A DNA stretch of 64,000 nt from Bugulina stolonifera (GCA_935421135.1 OW285194.1:3560876-3624875), one strand, 5' to 3'; positions 23,050-35,470 are shown, counted from the stretch's first letter. The notes: generated by a model not told the origin, from the sequence alone. Numbers and translations are program-made.

Positions 23050-25072
23050 TTGGACACTGCTTGTTTCTTCTGCATGGACCGGAAATTGAGGCCTACAAAC
23101 TACGGTGCTACGACAGAACCAAGGCCTCGTAAACAAAATTTTAAACAACCATGGATGACCCAAAAATTACATGCCTTGGTAAGAAAACGCAAAGCTCTTC
23201 ACAAGTTATCCAAATCAGAGCCCTTCAATAATAACATTCAAATTAAATATAAGAAATTTAGAAACTATGTTTCAAATGTGATAAAATCTGCAAAAAAGGA
23301 ACATTTTTCAACTAAGTTTAAAGCCTGCAAGGATAACACCTCTGAGAAGTGGAAATTCATTAAATCTCTAATTACCAAAAAGAATGTTGACGATGGACCA
23401 TCTTTTATAACTCTTGGGGAAGATGAAATTTCAGACCCCACCGAAATTTGTGAGAAATTCAATGAATTTTTTGTAAATGTTGGTGAAGAGCTTGCTCGTA
23501 GTCTTCCATCTTCTACTCAGAACTTCCAAGACTATTTCACTGGGCTGCCCGAAAATCGCTTTTTTTGTTTCCACGAAACTGGTCCAGATGAGATTTTAAC
23601 GATCATCAATGATCTGAAACTGAAAAAAGCAGCGGGATATGACCATATTAGCTCCAGAGCTATAAAAGACAACATTATAACCTTGTTACCGGCTCTGGTC
23701 GACATAATCAATTTGATAATTCATAACTGTGAGTTTCCTGACAGCCTAAAGATAGCCCGAGTAACACCTCTATTCAAGAAGGGCTCTAAGAATTTAATGA
23801 CAAATTATCGTCCAATTTCTGTATTGAATGCCATTTCCAAAATTGTGGAAAAAGTCGTAGCCTCTCAGATACGTGAACATCTTGAGCTTAATGACCTTTT
23901 AACACCAAATCAGTATGGCTTCCGTTCAAAAAAGAACACAACTTTAGCAATCAACGACTTTTTAGAGATTGTTTATAACCGTTTAGACAATCATAATGCT
24001 GCCCAAACAATTTTTTTAGATTTTTCAAAAGCATTTGATACCATTAACCATAGTATTCTTTTATCTAAATTACGTTTTTACAACTTTAGTGACTCAGCCA
24101 TTCAACTTATTAAATCTTATTTAACTAATCGGAAGCAGTTTGTGAAAATAAATACTGAAAAATCGTCATTAAGAAGTATTACATTGGGAGTGCCACAAGG
24201 ATCTGTTTTAGGACCGTTGCTATTTTTAATATATATAAATGACTTGGTTAATGTTTCTCCAGCTTTTAACTATATATTGTTCGCTGATGACACCAATTTG
24301 ATCTGTGATAACCCTGTGATAACACCTTTTGAGCTTTCAAAAATAGAACAATGGTGCTTGGCAAATAGACTTGTTATAAATTTTAGCAAAACAATGCAAG
24401 TCATATTTCGAAATCCACAGAAAAAAATTGACGTTGATGAATTCGATGTTGGAAAATTGAATACCGTTGATCACACAAAATTTCTTGGTGTGACCTTGGA
24501 TAAACATTGTAATTTTGAGTTCCATATCAATAACATTGTAAACAAAATCACCTTTTTATTAATGATGTTTCGCTATTTGACAAATGTTTTTAGACCAGAA
24601 AACAATGGTAAATTTGTATTACACTTTTATATACCCACACCTTATATATGGTGTGGAATTTTGGGGACATGCCCCAGACTATTTAATATCCAGCATTTTA
24701 ATCAGCCAGAAGAAATCATTGCGGATCATTTTAAGTCAACAGCCAAATTCACATGTTTCACACAGGTTTAAAGAATTTAAAATTATGCCTATTTCTATGA
24801 TCTTCAAATATAGGCTCATAATATTTTATAAAAACCATATTTATCCCAACAAAAATAATCTTAATTTAATTGAGACTGTACACCCCATGACTACGCGTAA
24901 GACTTTGAAAAATCCACTGAAATCAATCAAAGTTAATTCAGAAATGGGAAAGAGGTCTATTTATTTTACTGCCGCTAATCTATTTGGTGAGCATGCATGG
25001 GACCTACGGGGCCTCACCGGTGGAGTCTTTGCGAGGCGCCTGGCTGCTCGTCTCTGGGAGCTTGGCGCATAG
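23050..25072 (+). pseudogene. LINE reverse transcriptase, frameshifted
   Basis: The first part (23050-24771 frame) holds the reverse transcriptase. Palm motifs are FLDFSKAFD near residue 322, GVPQGSVLGPLLF near residue 380 and the catalytic FADD at about 411-414. Near 24585 the phase shifts by one base, and the C-terminal region typical of LINE ORF2 (YPHLIYGVEFWG, then LRII) continues in another frame to TGA/TAG near 25072. The N-terminal sequence before residue 30 looks non-homologous and marks the truncation point. It would copy its own RNA into DNA if intact; this copy is dead. Confidence 0.85.
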
Positions 25073-25262
25073 TGGGTGGGCGCAGCATGTGTCCCTGGAT
25101 GCGTGTGTCGGCCTTCTGTGGCTGGCGAACCTCTGGAACGGGGCTGTCACAACTCTAGTTTCGAACTATCTGATTAGCCCCATGTTTTATTACCTTTTAT
25201 TACCTTATTTTAATATCACTACTGTTTAAAAATGATGACATAAACTAATAAATAAAAAAAAA
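23050..25262 (+). mobile_element. 5'-truncated non-LTR retrotransposon (LINE, jockey/CR1-like)
   Basis: A reverse transcriptase ORF, a C-terminal region and a short A-rich 3' end (AATAAATAAAAAAAAAA, 25247-25262) identify a LINE. The expected upstream endonuclease and ORF1 are missing, so the copy is truncated at its 5' end, as usual for LINEs. No clear target duplication was found. Confidence 0.85.
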
Positions 25263-25264
25263 AT

Positions 25265-25750
25265 GGTTGTGAATGGATCAATAGCTGACCAAACATTAAA
25301 GTAAATGAAAGACATCCTAGAAGGACTAGACACAACATGTATAAAAAGGAACAAATAATTTGTAACAAAACCATTTCTTGGTTTATTTCAGCTCAACTTC
25401 AATGGAGTGTACAATATTTTTTGTTTGAGTAGATAATCTACTCAAACAATAAACAATAATTATCCCTGATATTAGATGTACATGGATGTTGTAGGCGAAA
25501 TACTACTGCTTTTTTAGCGAGTGTGTGCACAAGCCGGTTGTTGAGTATAATTGTTGATTTTTTACATTATCACAATTCACAGTAGGCTTTTTCTTTGTAT
25601 GCACAATGTACATCTGCATACATAATATGCTATCGCTATATGGATAATAGACACTGGGTGTGCTTTTCAAAACGTTCTGATCATGCTAACTAGTTAGTAC
25701 CCTGGGCACGCTAGTCCTATGAGACTGATCATATGCCTGTCTCTATGGCT
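25265..25750. other. intergenic DNA
   Basis: No gene seen. A short direct repeat of ACTCAAAC(A/T)AT... lies near 25410-25450. Confidence 0.35.
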
Positions 25751-25754
25751 ACCC

Positions 25755-25760
25755 TATAAA
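25755..25760 (+). promoter_or_regulatory. possible TATA box of the fourth PAN/fucolectin-like gene
   Basis: TATAAA lies 133 bp upstream of the ATG at 25888. The three other copies have no equally clear box, so this is tentative. Confidence 0.3.
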
Positions 25761-25887
25761 TAATATATTCCAACATTTGTATCTTGTTGCTTCATCCATC
25801 CACATACGTGTACCTGTACTACCCTTGTTTCAAATGCATCTGCTTGTCAGAGAGGAATGAATTTTATTGTCTGGGAGTTTGGGTAAA

Positions 25888-27812
25888 ATGGCTAAACATA
25901 GATTTATCCCTTTCATTCTGCTGTTATTGAAAGAATTATCACTCTCCTACTCTTCAGAGTGTGGTAAGACTTAACTTACTTTTAGTAATGATTAATGTTG
26001 AGAGAATTTTTTGAAAGTTGAACAAGCTGTAGATAGTCAAATTTACATTAGTTACCATGACACCTGACTGTTGCTTACATTTTGAGAATGATAATTATAA
26101 CCGCTTGTATGCGACTCATGTATTAATATATGGTTGTTATGCATATACATGTAGATGACCTCTGCTACAGTAAGTGGATATATTGTTAGCTTTAATTTCG
26201 CTAACTTTTAATATCTTAAGAAGGTCATGTGATCATTTGGAATAGACTTTTACATAATAACAATACAGCGTTAGACACAACATGTAGCAGAAATAGTGTG
26301 TCATACTTAACAGTGTAAAAATTCAGTTTCCATTATAGCATAGATAAGCCAGGTTGGTGTGGACTATTTGTTTGTAGGTAATATCTTGTATGCTAAAAAT
26401 GGCTACACATCCCTCTTCGATTATGATCATACAAGAACTGTCTCATCCTACAGTGTCTGCTTGTCTTACTGTGCAATCAACCAATCATGTGCAGCTGTGT
26501 CATACAATAAGTCTACACAGACATGTGCTATGTCTGGAGACCCCAGTGTGGTCAACTATCCTGAGGACGAAGGTGAACGACTGACTTTAGTGAAGGAGAT
26601 TAATTCTGCTGATGTGTTGGTCTACATATTCTCAGCATTACTTGCTAGAGGTAAGTGTACGTAATACTTGTTTGGTTGCAATTAGTGTAATTACATTCTC
26701 AAGTCAACCTGTAAAGCCAGGCAACAGTGTCAGTACATGTAGATATGTGTATATATGTGTATAAACTGTACCTCATAAACCAATTTATCTAAGACTGGAT
26801 ATCCTGGTAGACAACCAATACACATATTATTATTGTACACTAATTAAATTAATTTTTTTAGCGATCACGGAATTTTACATACAGTACTGTTAATTTGTAG
26901 AGAATGACCGTTTTCCAGATATTTTTCTGCCATGTTGGATTTGTTTATACTATGCAGGTAAACCGGTTCAGTCGCCTCCCTATTGGGATGGATTTCCTGG
27001 ATCTTCTGCTGTGGATGGAATATATCTACCTGAAAAGGATGACGCGACGAGTCTTAGCATGTTTCATACTCATGACATCGAACTATCACCGTGGTTACAG
27101 GTAGATCTGCTGAAGTCCTACCATCTAATTGGAGTCAAGATTTGGAACAGGTCAATGGCTGCAAAAGGTAATGATGAAGCTTCTGTTTTTCATTGCTGGT
27201 GCCATAGATAGTCATGCAATTCTGAAACACGGCCTTTTTTGAACATTACTTTTTCGACAATTAATAGGCGTAATGGATATTGCATGTGCAAGCTTTATAA
27301 ATATGAATCTGCGGTAATAACAATTTGTTTTATTCAGTAATATAATGCTAGCTATAACGCTAGATTAGGCTTGTCTGATAATAATATTTATTGTTGACAG
27401 GGAGAGTTCCTTTCAGATCAAGCATTAGTCACGCCTGAATGCCTAAGCTGTGCTCGGATAATAAAAGCAGTCTCATGCAGCAAACCAGTACAGTTTCCGT
27501 AAACGCCTAACATTTGGCTATACACTTGAGTGTAATTCATGTTTAAACTTATCATTCATTACAGAATGGGAAGAACGTCTGGCTAATGTAAATGTAACAG
27601 TTGGCCAAGTTATTACCGAAATGGATGACCCTCAAGAAGTGCAGATCTGTAAATACCTTCCAGGAAGACCGTCTGTGGATCCATACATGGTTGCCTGTAA
27701 TACTAGAGTGTATGGTAGATTTGTGAGATTAACCGCCGTAGAAGTGAACACACACATGAATATTTACGAGATGGAAGTTCATGGGTTTACAAGTGATGCT
27801 GAAATTGAATAG
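25888..27812 (+). CDS. secreted PAN/apple plus fucolectin-like protein, copy 4
   Basis: Exons 25888-25963, 26378-26650, 26958-27167 and 27565-27812, all phase 1 with GT-AG introns, give 268 aa. The signal peptide begins MAKHRFIPFILLLLKELSLS. The PAN exon keeps CLSYCAINQSC and TQTCAMSGD. The lectin domain has AVDGIY, HDIELSPWLQVDL, VKIWNRS, GRFVRLTAV and IYEMEVHGF. It is the most distant in position, separated from copy 3 by the LTR element and the LINE, which together added about 7.2 kb. The reading frame is intact throughout. Confidence 0.85.
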
Positions 27813-29460
27813 GGATTCTTACCTGACACGGCTGCATCAAAATATGTAAAACATTTTCTACTCACTATTGGCAATTACAATGTACATGTACATGTATGTA
27901 GGGGGAATTCCTAGAAGTACATATACATGTATGTCATTTCTCTTCACTGTTAAACCTATAGTTCCTGGCATTTACTTATAATCTTCTTGACTATCTGGTT
28001 GAAACCTGTTGAAGTCATATTTAAGTACATTACACTGACAGCTTCTGGTATTATATAAATATCAGTTTAGGTCGTGAGTTGATACCCGATAGCTGCGGCC
28101 GTGATGTTTCTGGGCTATGTGAGTATACATGGTTGCTAATTCAACCAGTTAGTGCATTGTTAGTATTCTTGTCTGCGTTAGATGGTTATTTCTAACCACA
28201 AAGACACCCATGTACCCAGTAAGTTGGTGTTATCCTTGTTACTGCTAGCAGATACATGTATATTGTCTAACCTACTATACATGTAGTAACTATTATCATA
28301 AGCTATTAACTCATGTAATTTAAGCAACCTCTTGGTGTTTTGCTGCTAGTCAAAATGTTGTGATGAAGGAATTACTATTATACATGTACACATCTGCATC
28401 TGAATAGAGGTGTATTTACATGTTGTATTAATAAGATTACCCTGTTAAGAATAAAACATCGCACAGACATATGCAGCTCTTTATAATATCTCCTGCCTAT
28501 ACAAAAAAATGATAACTACAGACTGAATGTACATTAGAATAGTGTGTTAAGGGTTTGCTCTACTGTAGGACCCTCCGGTCTTTTAATTACCCTAGGGCTG
28601 CTAGGACCCTCCAGTCCCCTAAACTACTTCTTTTTGTTGATCCCTGAGTATACATGTATGATTAAAAAGATCAGCAAAGTGTTCCTTTCAATACATAAAA
28701 AGGAACGAACCAATTTGACCTGGAAAGTGGCTTTTCTAGCCAAATATGCACGAATCACGACAACACTGCAGTGTATTGGGAGTTGCTTTCTCTCTTTATC
28801 ATATTGTAGGCTAACCCTCTACATTTCTAGCATTTTTAAGGCATCAATCTTCTCTTGATGGGTGATGTTATAGAGCTGACTTTAGTATATATATACTGTC
28901 TAGCACTGCTGCTGTTTGCTTAGCTACACAAAAATGGAGACTCATTTGGTGTCTACGCAGTCACTGTGTAGAGATCAAATGAGGCTCCGTTTTGTTCTCA
29001 TTCAAACATAAATTCGGCTAATAAAATAGATGCCTTTCTTCCTGGTTTAATTGGGAATGTACCACTTGGTGGATTTCAGCTAATGCAGGCAATAACAGTT
29101 GTGACACTAAGAAATGGCCAATGTGTGCAGCGAGGATTACTGAACATAAACATTTAACTTTCAACCCTCACAGCCCTCTCAAGAAATCAAACAGCATTAT
29201 ATTGCATCTACAATGTATACTTGTTTTTTTACACTCTGGTGGATGGTAAATCATTTCTTTCTACATAGACATGTATCAGATAGTTCGGAATTTACAGTCT
29301 TGTAGCCTTATCACTCATGGTAATTTCCTTGGACTTTAGAGTTATCTTCTTTTACATACATTGTACTAAATATTTATTATCTCCTATAATAGCCCTATGT
29401 ATAATTATAGTTGGCTTGTCCCAACTTCAGTATTTTTCCAGGTCTTCCCTCTCTACGTAT
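27813..29460. other. intergenic DNA with one strong hairpin
   Basis: No gene supported; a 104 aa ORF at 28544 shows no features. The hairpin at 28928-28995 is described separately. Confidence 0.4.
28928..28995. other. imperfect 33 bp-arm hairpin
   Basis: Arms beginning ACAAAAATGGAG and ending CTCCGTTTTGT pair almost fully, with a few mismatches and a very short loop around GCAGTCACTG. Size and mismatch level resemble a small-RNA precursor, but the remnant of a tiny MITE is equally possible. Confidence 0.4.
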
Positions 29461-30073
29461 TGTTGTAGTGACCAGACTAACTACAAGTAACTACTATAAT
29501 TATAGATGTAGCTACATTGCCTTGCGACACAATTACATGTATTATTGATGTTACATGTATTTATTATGTGCATTGGCAATCTTGTGCATAAACATAACAT
29601 CTTATAGCTATGAGTATTTCTTATCAAATTACTAAACATAAATACCCCTTTTATACCTACATGTATGTAGCTGAGGCCAACGCCTCAGAATTTGATATAA
29701 TTAATTATGCACATTATTTGTATGTTTTGAACCACATTTTGTTTGGGGTCGATCCATGTCAGGTCTGTCCAGCCCCCATCTTGTTGTGCAAGTTCTGTAC
29801 GATGCTACGTTAGCCTTTTACCAGAACCGTTTTTCCGGAGGCCAAAAGCTATATAAATTGGATGTTTTAATATACTGTTAATAGTCTCAGTTGATGCTTA
29901 GATCACAATAAACACACTACTATTATACTACTTATTCAGAGTCTTCTCTCGTAGCTAAGGTTAGTTCTAGCCTATAAGGTCCTTGACTTTGATTTCTGAA
30001 CAACCTACTAGAGCTGAACATACTCTCTCTTAATTATAGCACATAAGGATTGACTCGGGACCACATGGGTCGT
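29461..30073 (+). repeat. solo LTR, left part (split by the 7.6 kb element)
   Basis: Shares blocks with the LTR at 17594: CCTTTTATACC..ATGTA, GCCTCAGAAT, GTCGATCC, AAGCTATATAAA and CAATAAACAC, then GACTCGGGACCACATGGGTCGT. The 5' boundary is uncertain. A CGTAT at 29456-29460 has a match at 37796-37800 and could be its target duplication. The LTR is cut at 30073 by the long-TIR element and resumes at 37700. Confidence 0.65.
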
Positions 30074-30755
30074 CAGTAGTATAGTCAGTGCACTTCTATA
30101 CAGACACGCACTCATTGACCCCTGTTTTCAACCAATCACAAGCCGGTATTTCCGATTTCAACCAATCACAGAAGAGCACAAAAATTTTGCACACGACCTT
30201 GCCAAGGTCACCCCAAAATCCCCCCTTCTGATTGGTCGAAAAAACATTTGCACACTTGACCCCGAACCCGGCCACGACCCCTTCCCTCCCTCCTTCCCAC
30301 CCTCCTCCCCTCCCCCACCCCCCACTCCTCCCTCCTCCCCCGCCACCGCCCTCGTCCCGTCTGCACCGCCGCCGCCGCCGCCACCGCCACCCTCACCACC
30401 GCCACCGCCACCGCCACCACCACCACCACCGCCGCCACCACCGCCGCCGCCATCACCGTCATCACCGCCACCCCTCCTCCACCGCCGCCCACCCTCCCCC
30501 CCGCAACCCCCACTCACCCGAACGACCGATCGTTTGAGGCGGTCAAGCCGCGTCCGACCACGTTGTGTGCGGCGCCGACCGTACACGTGGAGGCGACGCC
30601 GGTGCCCCGTATCCACCGGGCCAAGCGACTAGGCCGCGGCCCGCCGCCCATCCCGAGTTACACCGGGGCGGGATTGTAAAGATAAGCTGGTCTGATGGTG
30701 GTATTAATGCGAGGAAGGTTCGGTTCTATGATATACATTGTATTGACAATGGGAA
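30074..30755 (+). repeat. left terminal inverted repeat
   Basis: About 680 bp. The outer 150 bp contain three CCAAT-box words (AACCAATCACA twice and GATTGGTC), then a C-rich strand of CCCTCC and CCACCG units (30285-30510), then a GC-rich unique part. It matches the reverse complement of 37030-37695 with few changes. Confidence 0.85.
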
Positions 30756-30809
30756 GGCTTGGTTTATGATGTGCATTGCATCATTAATAAAGAAACGTGT
30801 AAAGTATTG

Positions 30810-31850
30810 GCTATAAATATACTGATGGGAAGAAGGGTTGGTTCTATGATATACATTAAATAAACTTTTCACAATGGTGACAATAGAATAGATGAAAGGT
30901 TGTGTGTATGTCTTAAGCCAGCTTTATGTAGTACATTAGATAAACTTTTCACAATAGTAGCAATAGAATAAATAAAAGATTGTGTACACATGTTAAAACA
31001 CAATTGAAAGAATAAAAGACACATATTTAAAGGAGTATGACATAGCAATTATTAGCAAGAAAGTCTGTGTGCATGTGTTAAGACAGCGTATATTATACAT
31101 TAGATAAACTTTTCACAATAGTAGCAATAGAATAAATAAAAGGTTGTGTGCATGTGTTAAGTCAGCATTATGTAATACATTAAATACACTTTTTACAATA
31201 CTAGCAATAGAATGAATAAATGTGTACACATGTAAAATATCATTATATAATAGTTAAAAAAAAAAGGGAAGAAGGGTTGGTTCTATGATATACATTAAAT
31301 AAACTTTTCACAATGGTGACAATAGAATAGATGAAAGGTTGTGTGTATGTCTTAAGTCAGCTTTATGTAGTACATTAGATAAACTTTTCACAATAGTAGC
31401 AATAGAATAAATAAAAGATTGTGTACACATGTTAAAACACAATTGAAAGAATAAAAGACACATATTTAAAGGAGTATGACATAGCAATTATTAGCAAGAG
31501 AGTCTGTGTGCATGTGTTAAGACAGCGTATATTATACATTAGATAAACTTTTCACAATAGTAGCAATAGAATAAATAAAAGGTTGTGTGTATGTGTTAAG
31601 TCAGCATTATGTGATACATTAAATACACTTTTTACAATACTAGCAATAGAATGAATAAATGTGTACACATAAGCTACATATGTAAAGGAGTATTTGTCAT
31701 AGCTATTATAGCAAGAAACAGCTGTGTGCATGTGTTAAGTCAGCGCATATAATACATTAAATAAACTTTTTACAATAGTAGCAATATAATGTATAAAAGG
31801 ATGTGTATAAGTGTTAGAATACCATTATATAATAATTTAAAAAATAATTT
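30810..31850 (+). repeat. tandem duplication of about 440 bp with 100 bp sub-units
   Basis: The block starting GGAAGAAGGGTTGGTTCTATG occurs at about 30825 and again at about 31265. Within and after it, units of TTAGATAAACTTTTCACAATAGTAGCAATAGAATAAATAAAAGG-type recur at least seven times. It is non-coding and lies next to the inner edge of the left inverted repeat, downstream of the minus-strand gene. Confidence 0.75.
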
Positions 31851-31976
31851 AAAAAATCTTCACTGCTTCGCTATCACATAAAAGTAAATGCAGAGGGAAT
31901 GAGACACTACAGAGAGAGAGTGGGAGAAAAAAGAAAAAAACCAAAGAAAAGATGATTAGAGCTTTTCTTCACTGAC

Positions 31977-34331
31977 TCAAAGGTAAGCTTCAGCTTGTGC
32001 TATTACCTCTCTGTGATACCCATTCTTCTTGAGATGAAAAATGGCAGAGCGGTAATACTCAACTGCTCCAGAGAAAAAAGATTGGGGGAGTCTGCTTCGA
32101 TCAACTAGTTCACTGACAGTCTTCTCTTCTATGGGGGTAATAGTGGTGGGGGTATTAAGATTGAGTTCAGAAGAACAAGAAGGAGACTGCAAGCTAAGTA
32201 GCTCTCTTTCAAAAGAAAGAGAGTGTGAAGCTAAAGAAAAGGAAGAAGTGATAGTAGTAGAAGTAGTAGTAGTAGTGCTAGTAGAAGTAGTAATAAGAGT
32301 AGGTATTGAAAGACTAGTAATTGTATTATTAGATCTTTCAAGAGAAAAAGAGGGTGAATCTAAGAAAAAGAGTGGAGCAGGTGAAGAGGTGGGAGTAGAA
32401 GTAGGTATCGAAACAGTGGTAACTGTATCATCAGATATTTCAGGAGAATGAGAGGGTGAATGTGAAGAAAAGAGTGGAGGAAAAGAAGTAGTAGAAGGAG
32501 TAGTAGTAATGATAGTAGCAATAGTAGTAGTTGTAGGAGAAGAAGTAGAGGTGGTAATGTCTCCATTAGTAAGAGAGTTACTGATGGAAGAAGCATCTGA
32601 ATTAAAATGATGGTGAGAAGGGAGAGGAAATTGTGAAGAGCACACCCCAGACTTTAAAGACAATGGAGTAGTAGACATCCCCTTAAAGAAGGGAGGGTAT
32701 ACTACCCCACCAACAGTTGTTGGAGTGTATGCGGGGATGAGTATTTTGGAAGGTGGAGAGTGACCAGTGAGCCTTCGCAAAAAGGATATGGTCTTTTTTA
32801 ATGAGTAGATATCAGTTAGAAAGCGAGTGTTGAATGAGATGTGGCGGTGACAGGGCTTTCCATCAATACAATGATTAGATGGAAAGTTGTAGTGTCTATT
32901 CATCCCCTCATCATCTACTGTTATGTGATAGCAAAAACAGATTCTCAGCAAAAATGTTGTTGAATATGGACGCCTCGTCGGCGTCCAACATTCTTGTTAC
33001 ATAAAAAGCAGGGGTCGTCCGATTCAAATGGCTTTGCTAGTGACATCTCCAGTCTTCTTTTTACCTCATCACTAACAAAGACATAGAATCTTAGACCCCC
33101 CTTACTCATCGGCTTTGTTCTGAGTCCTAAAAAAGAAAAAAAAAAACAAGAATAAGTGAGAGAGGACATATGACTTACTTGTAAATCAAAAAGATTCTAA
33201 ATAGACAAATAGATAGCAGATCATTCTTACCTATCTCTATCCCATCTACTCCCCCACAGTCCTCAAATAACTCAATCTCTTCTTCTTTTAGTTCGGTTTC
33301 TTTTTCATTCTATAATGTAAATAAAATGTGCAGAGACTAATTAACAAACTACATTAACATAGTCATTTGTAATATATGGTTTTTGAGGAATTTGATGAAA
33401 AAACTAGCACTCTAAGTACTAAGCAAGTCTACTAAAGTCTGTCTATTTTCTCACATAAAGAGAAATATACCATTAACATGAGAAAACCAGTTGTAATTTA
33501 TGTTTTATTTTTTCACATAAGAAAAGAAAAAAAAGTGTCTTATTGATAGAAATAATACATAAGAAAGAAAGTGCAATACTTATAATAAAAATATAACTAA
33601 TCTTTAACATCTTAGACATGGTAAGAGACTTATAGAATTAGAGAAAATCATACTATGGCTAATTAACACCTGGTTTTAAAAAGGAAGTAGTCTCTTTTGA
33701 CATTCTAGACATGGTAAGAGGCTTATAGTATGAAAAAGTACATTATCATACTATGTGTAACTAACATGTTCTTCTGAAGAAATGTCAGTAATCTCCTTTG
33801 ACATCTTAGAAATAATGTGATGAGGTGTAGAAACCCAACAGCATAGTGGATGGAAGTTGTAGTGCATGTGTGAACAAATAAGATAATAGACTAACCATTT
33901 CTGGAGATGGGATTCTTTTCCTTGAGATTCTTTTGTCCTCCGAATTGTAGGTTATCATGTATTTTGTACCTTTTTTTGTTGTTTTTATTTTTCTTATATA
34001 TTTCTTTCTTGCTTGTTTAGATGTAGAAGCCTGTAAGTATATGTAGAGTAATAAACATATACCAAAGCATAAGTCAAGTAAACGGAACTACTAATGCAAC
34101 ATAGTTACTAAACAAAGAAAATAAGAATGAATAAAAATATATAGGAAACATGAGCATAGTGGTAGTGTACAAGTCAAGTATACAAAAATACTAATCCCTA
34201 TAGTTATTGAGCAAGAGAATAAGAATACTGATAACAACTACTTTTAGAATGAATAGCATAGGCAAGTAAAATAACAAGTAATAATATATACTAAAGCCTT
34301 AACTGTGTGGATAAAACCACCAACTCACCAT
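31977..34331 (-). pseudogene. unrecognised Cys/His-rich, Ser/Thr-rich protein gene, one frameshift
   Basis: The minus-strand model has ATG 34331-34329 as the last codon of exon 1. Exon 2 is 34030-33896, exon 3 is 33309-33231, and exon 4 is 33126 to TAG/TAA at 31977. All junctions are GT-AG with matching phases. The product would be about 455 aa: a Lys/Arg-rich N-terminus (KQARKKYIRKIK), an acidic segment, a conserved-looking GGLRFYVFVSDEVKRRLEM, a CFLC...C...CFCYH cluster, CIDGKPCHRHI, a long Ser/Thr low-complexity stretch, and a C-terminal helix ending IAQAEAYL. Near 32993-33003 one base is missing from the phase, either true decay or a sequencing error. I do not recognise the family. The Cys/His groups suggest zinc binding and the basic N-terminus suggests nucleic acid binding (inference). 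Confidence 0.6.
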
Positions 34332-35470
34332 AGTCACTGGGGAATAGAAACAAGAACAGATAAACAGAACATGTGTTAGCAAGAATTAATTTTGAAGTGA
34401 ATAATCAGTATAAGACAGAAAAAAAACCAAAAATACCACCCCTTACTTTTTATGTGTTTTTTAACCAATTGAGTCTTTCTGATGGTAAGCTCCTCCCAAA
34501 CAGAGAGATAAATTACTCTTGTGTTAGTGCAGATCTATTTATTAGAATTAATCAGTTAGTCTTTTTAGCTTCAAGTTCATCCCAAGTAGTGTAATAAATC
34601 ACTTTGGTGTAGACCTATTTATTAGAATTATTCAGTTAATCTTTTTAGCAACAAGTTCATCCCAAGTAGTGTAATAAATCACTTTAGTGCAGACCTATTC
34701 ATTAGAATTATCCAGTTAATCTTTTTAGCAGCAAGTCCACCCCAAGTATTGTGATAGGCCACTTTAGTACAGTATAGTCTTGGATGTAGAGTATAGGCTA
34801 CACTTGATAATATACTTCTTTGCTAGGATGTACAAGTATAGTCAGTACAAGTGGTAATAAACTGTTTTGATACTTATTACCCTACTAGTGGTATAACTAC
34901 TCATATTGAAAATAAATCTCACCACTTATAAAGTTTCTAAGCTATGGTCACACTAATTGTAGTATAGACAGAGCAGATCTCTACACACATGCTTTCATGT
35001 TGAGAATCAAAACAGTTTAATATATAAGCTTACAAAGTTTCTAAGCCCTGGACATACCAAAGGAGAAATATTATCACTACTAAAATAGAATTAGTCCCAA
35101 TGTTAACTCAAATGAGTGAATTCATATTAAAATACATTTTAAAATAGCTAGGATGTATTAGTATAGCCAGTACAAGTGGTAATAAACTTGTTTTGATACT
35201 TATTACACTACTAGTGATATAACTACTCATATTGAAAATATATCTCACCACTTATAAAGTTTCTAAGCTCTGGTCACACAAATTGTAGTATAGACAGATC
35301 AGATCTCTACATACTTGCTCTCATGTTGAGAATCAAAACAGTTTAATATATAAGCTTACAAAGTTTCTAGGCCCTGGTCATACCAAAGGAGTATTATATC
35401 ACTATAGTTAACTCTTTCTAGCTCCAGTCTGTTCTTAATAAAAATTAAAGAAGGTTAGCACACAAATAGC
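34332..35470. promoter_or_regulatory. shared spacer of two divergent genes, with repeats
   Basis: The minus-strand gene starts at its left edge and the ankyrin gene at its right edge, so any promoters face outward from here. It holds three to four units of 84 bp (34470-34770, containing AAGTTCATCCCAAGTAGTGTAATAAATC) and a 320 bp direct duplication (34826-35100 and 35149-35395). Confidence 0.5.

Noticed and set aside
30158..30616. Long Gly-, Pro- and Ala-rich ORFs on both strands here and at 37100-37611
   Set aside because: They are translations of the GGN/CCN repeat tract in the inverted repeats, open in several frames at once, with no start or splice logic.
31977..34331. Rel homology domain in the minus-strand gene
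   Set aside because: The tempting pairing with an IkappaB-like gene is not supported: none of the Rel DNA-binding loop motifs are visible.
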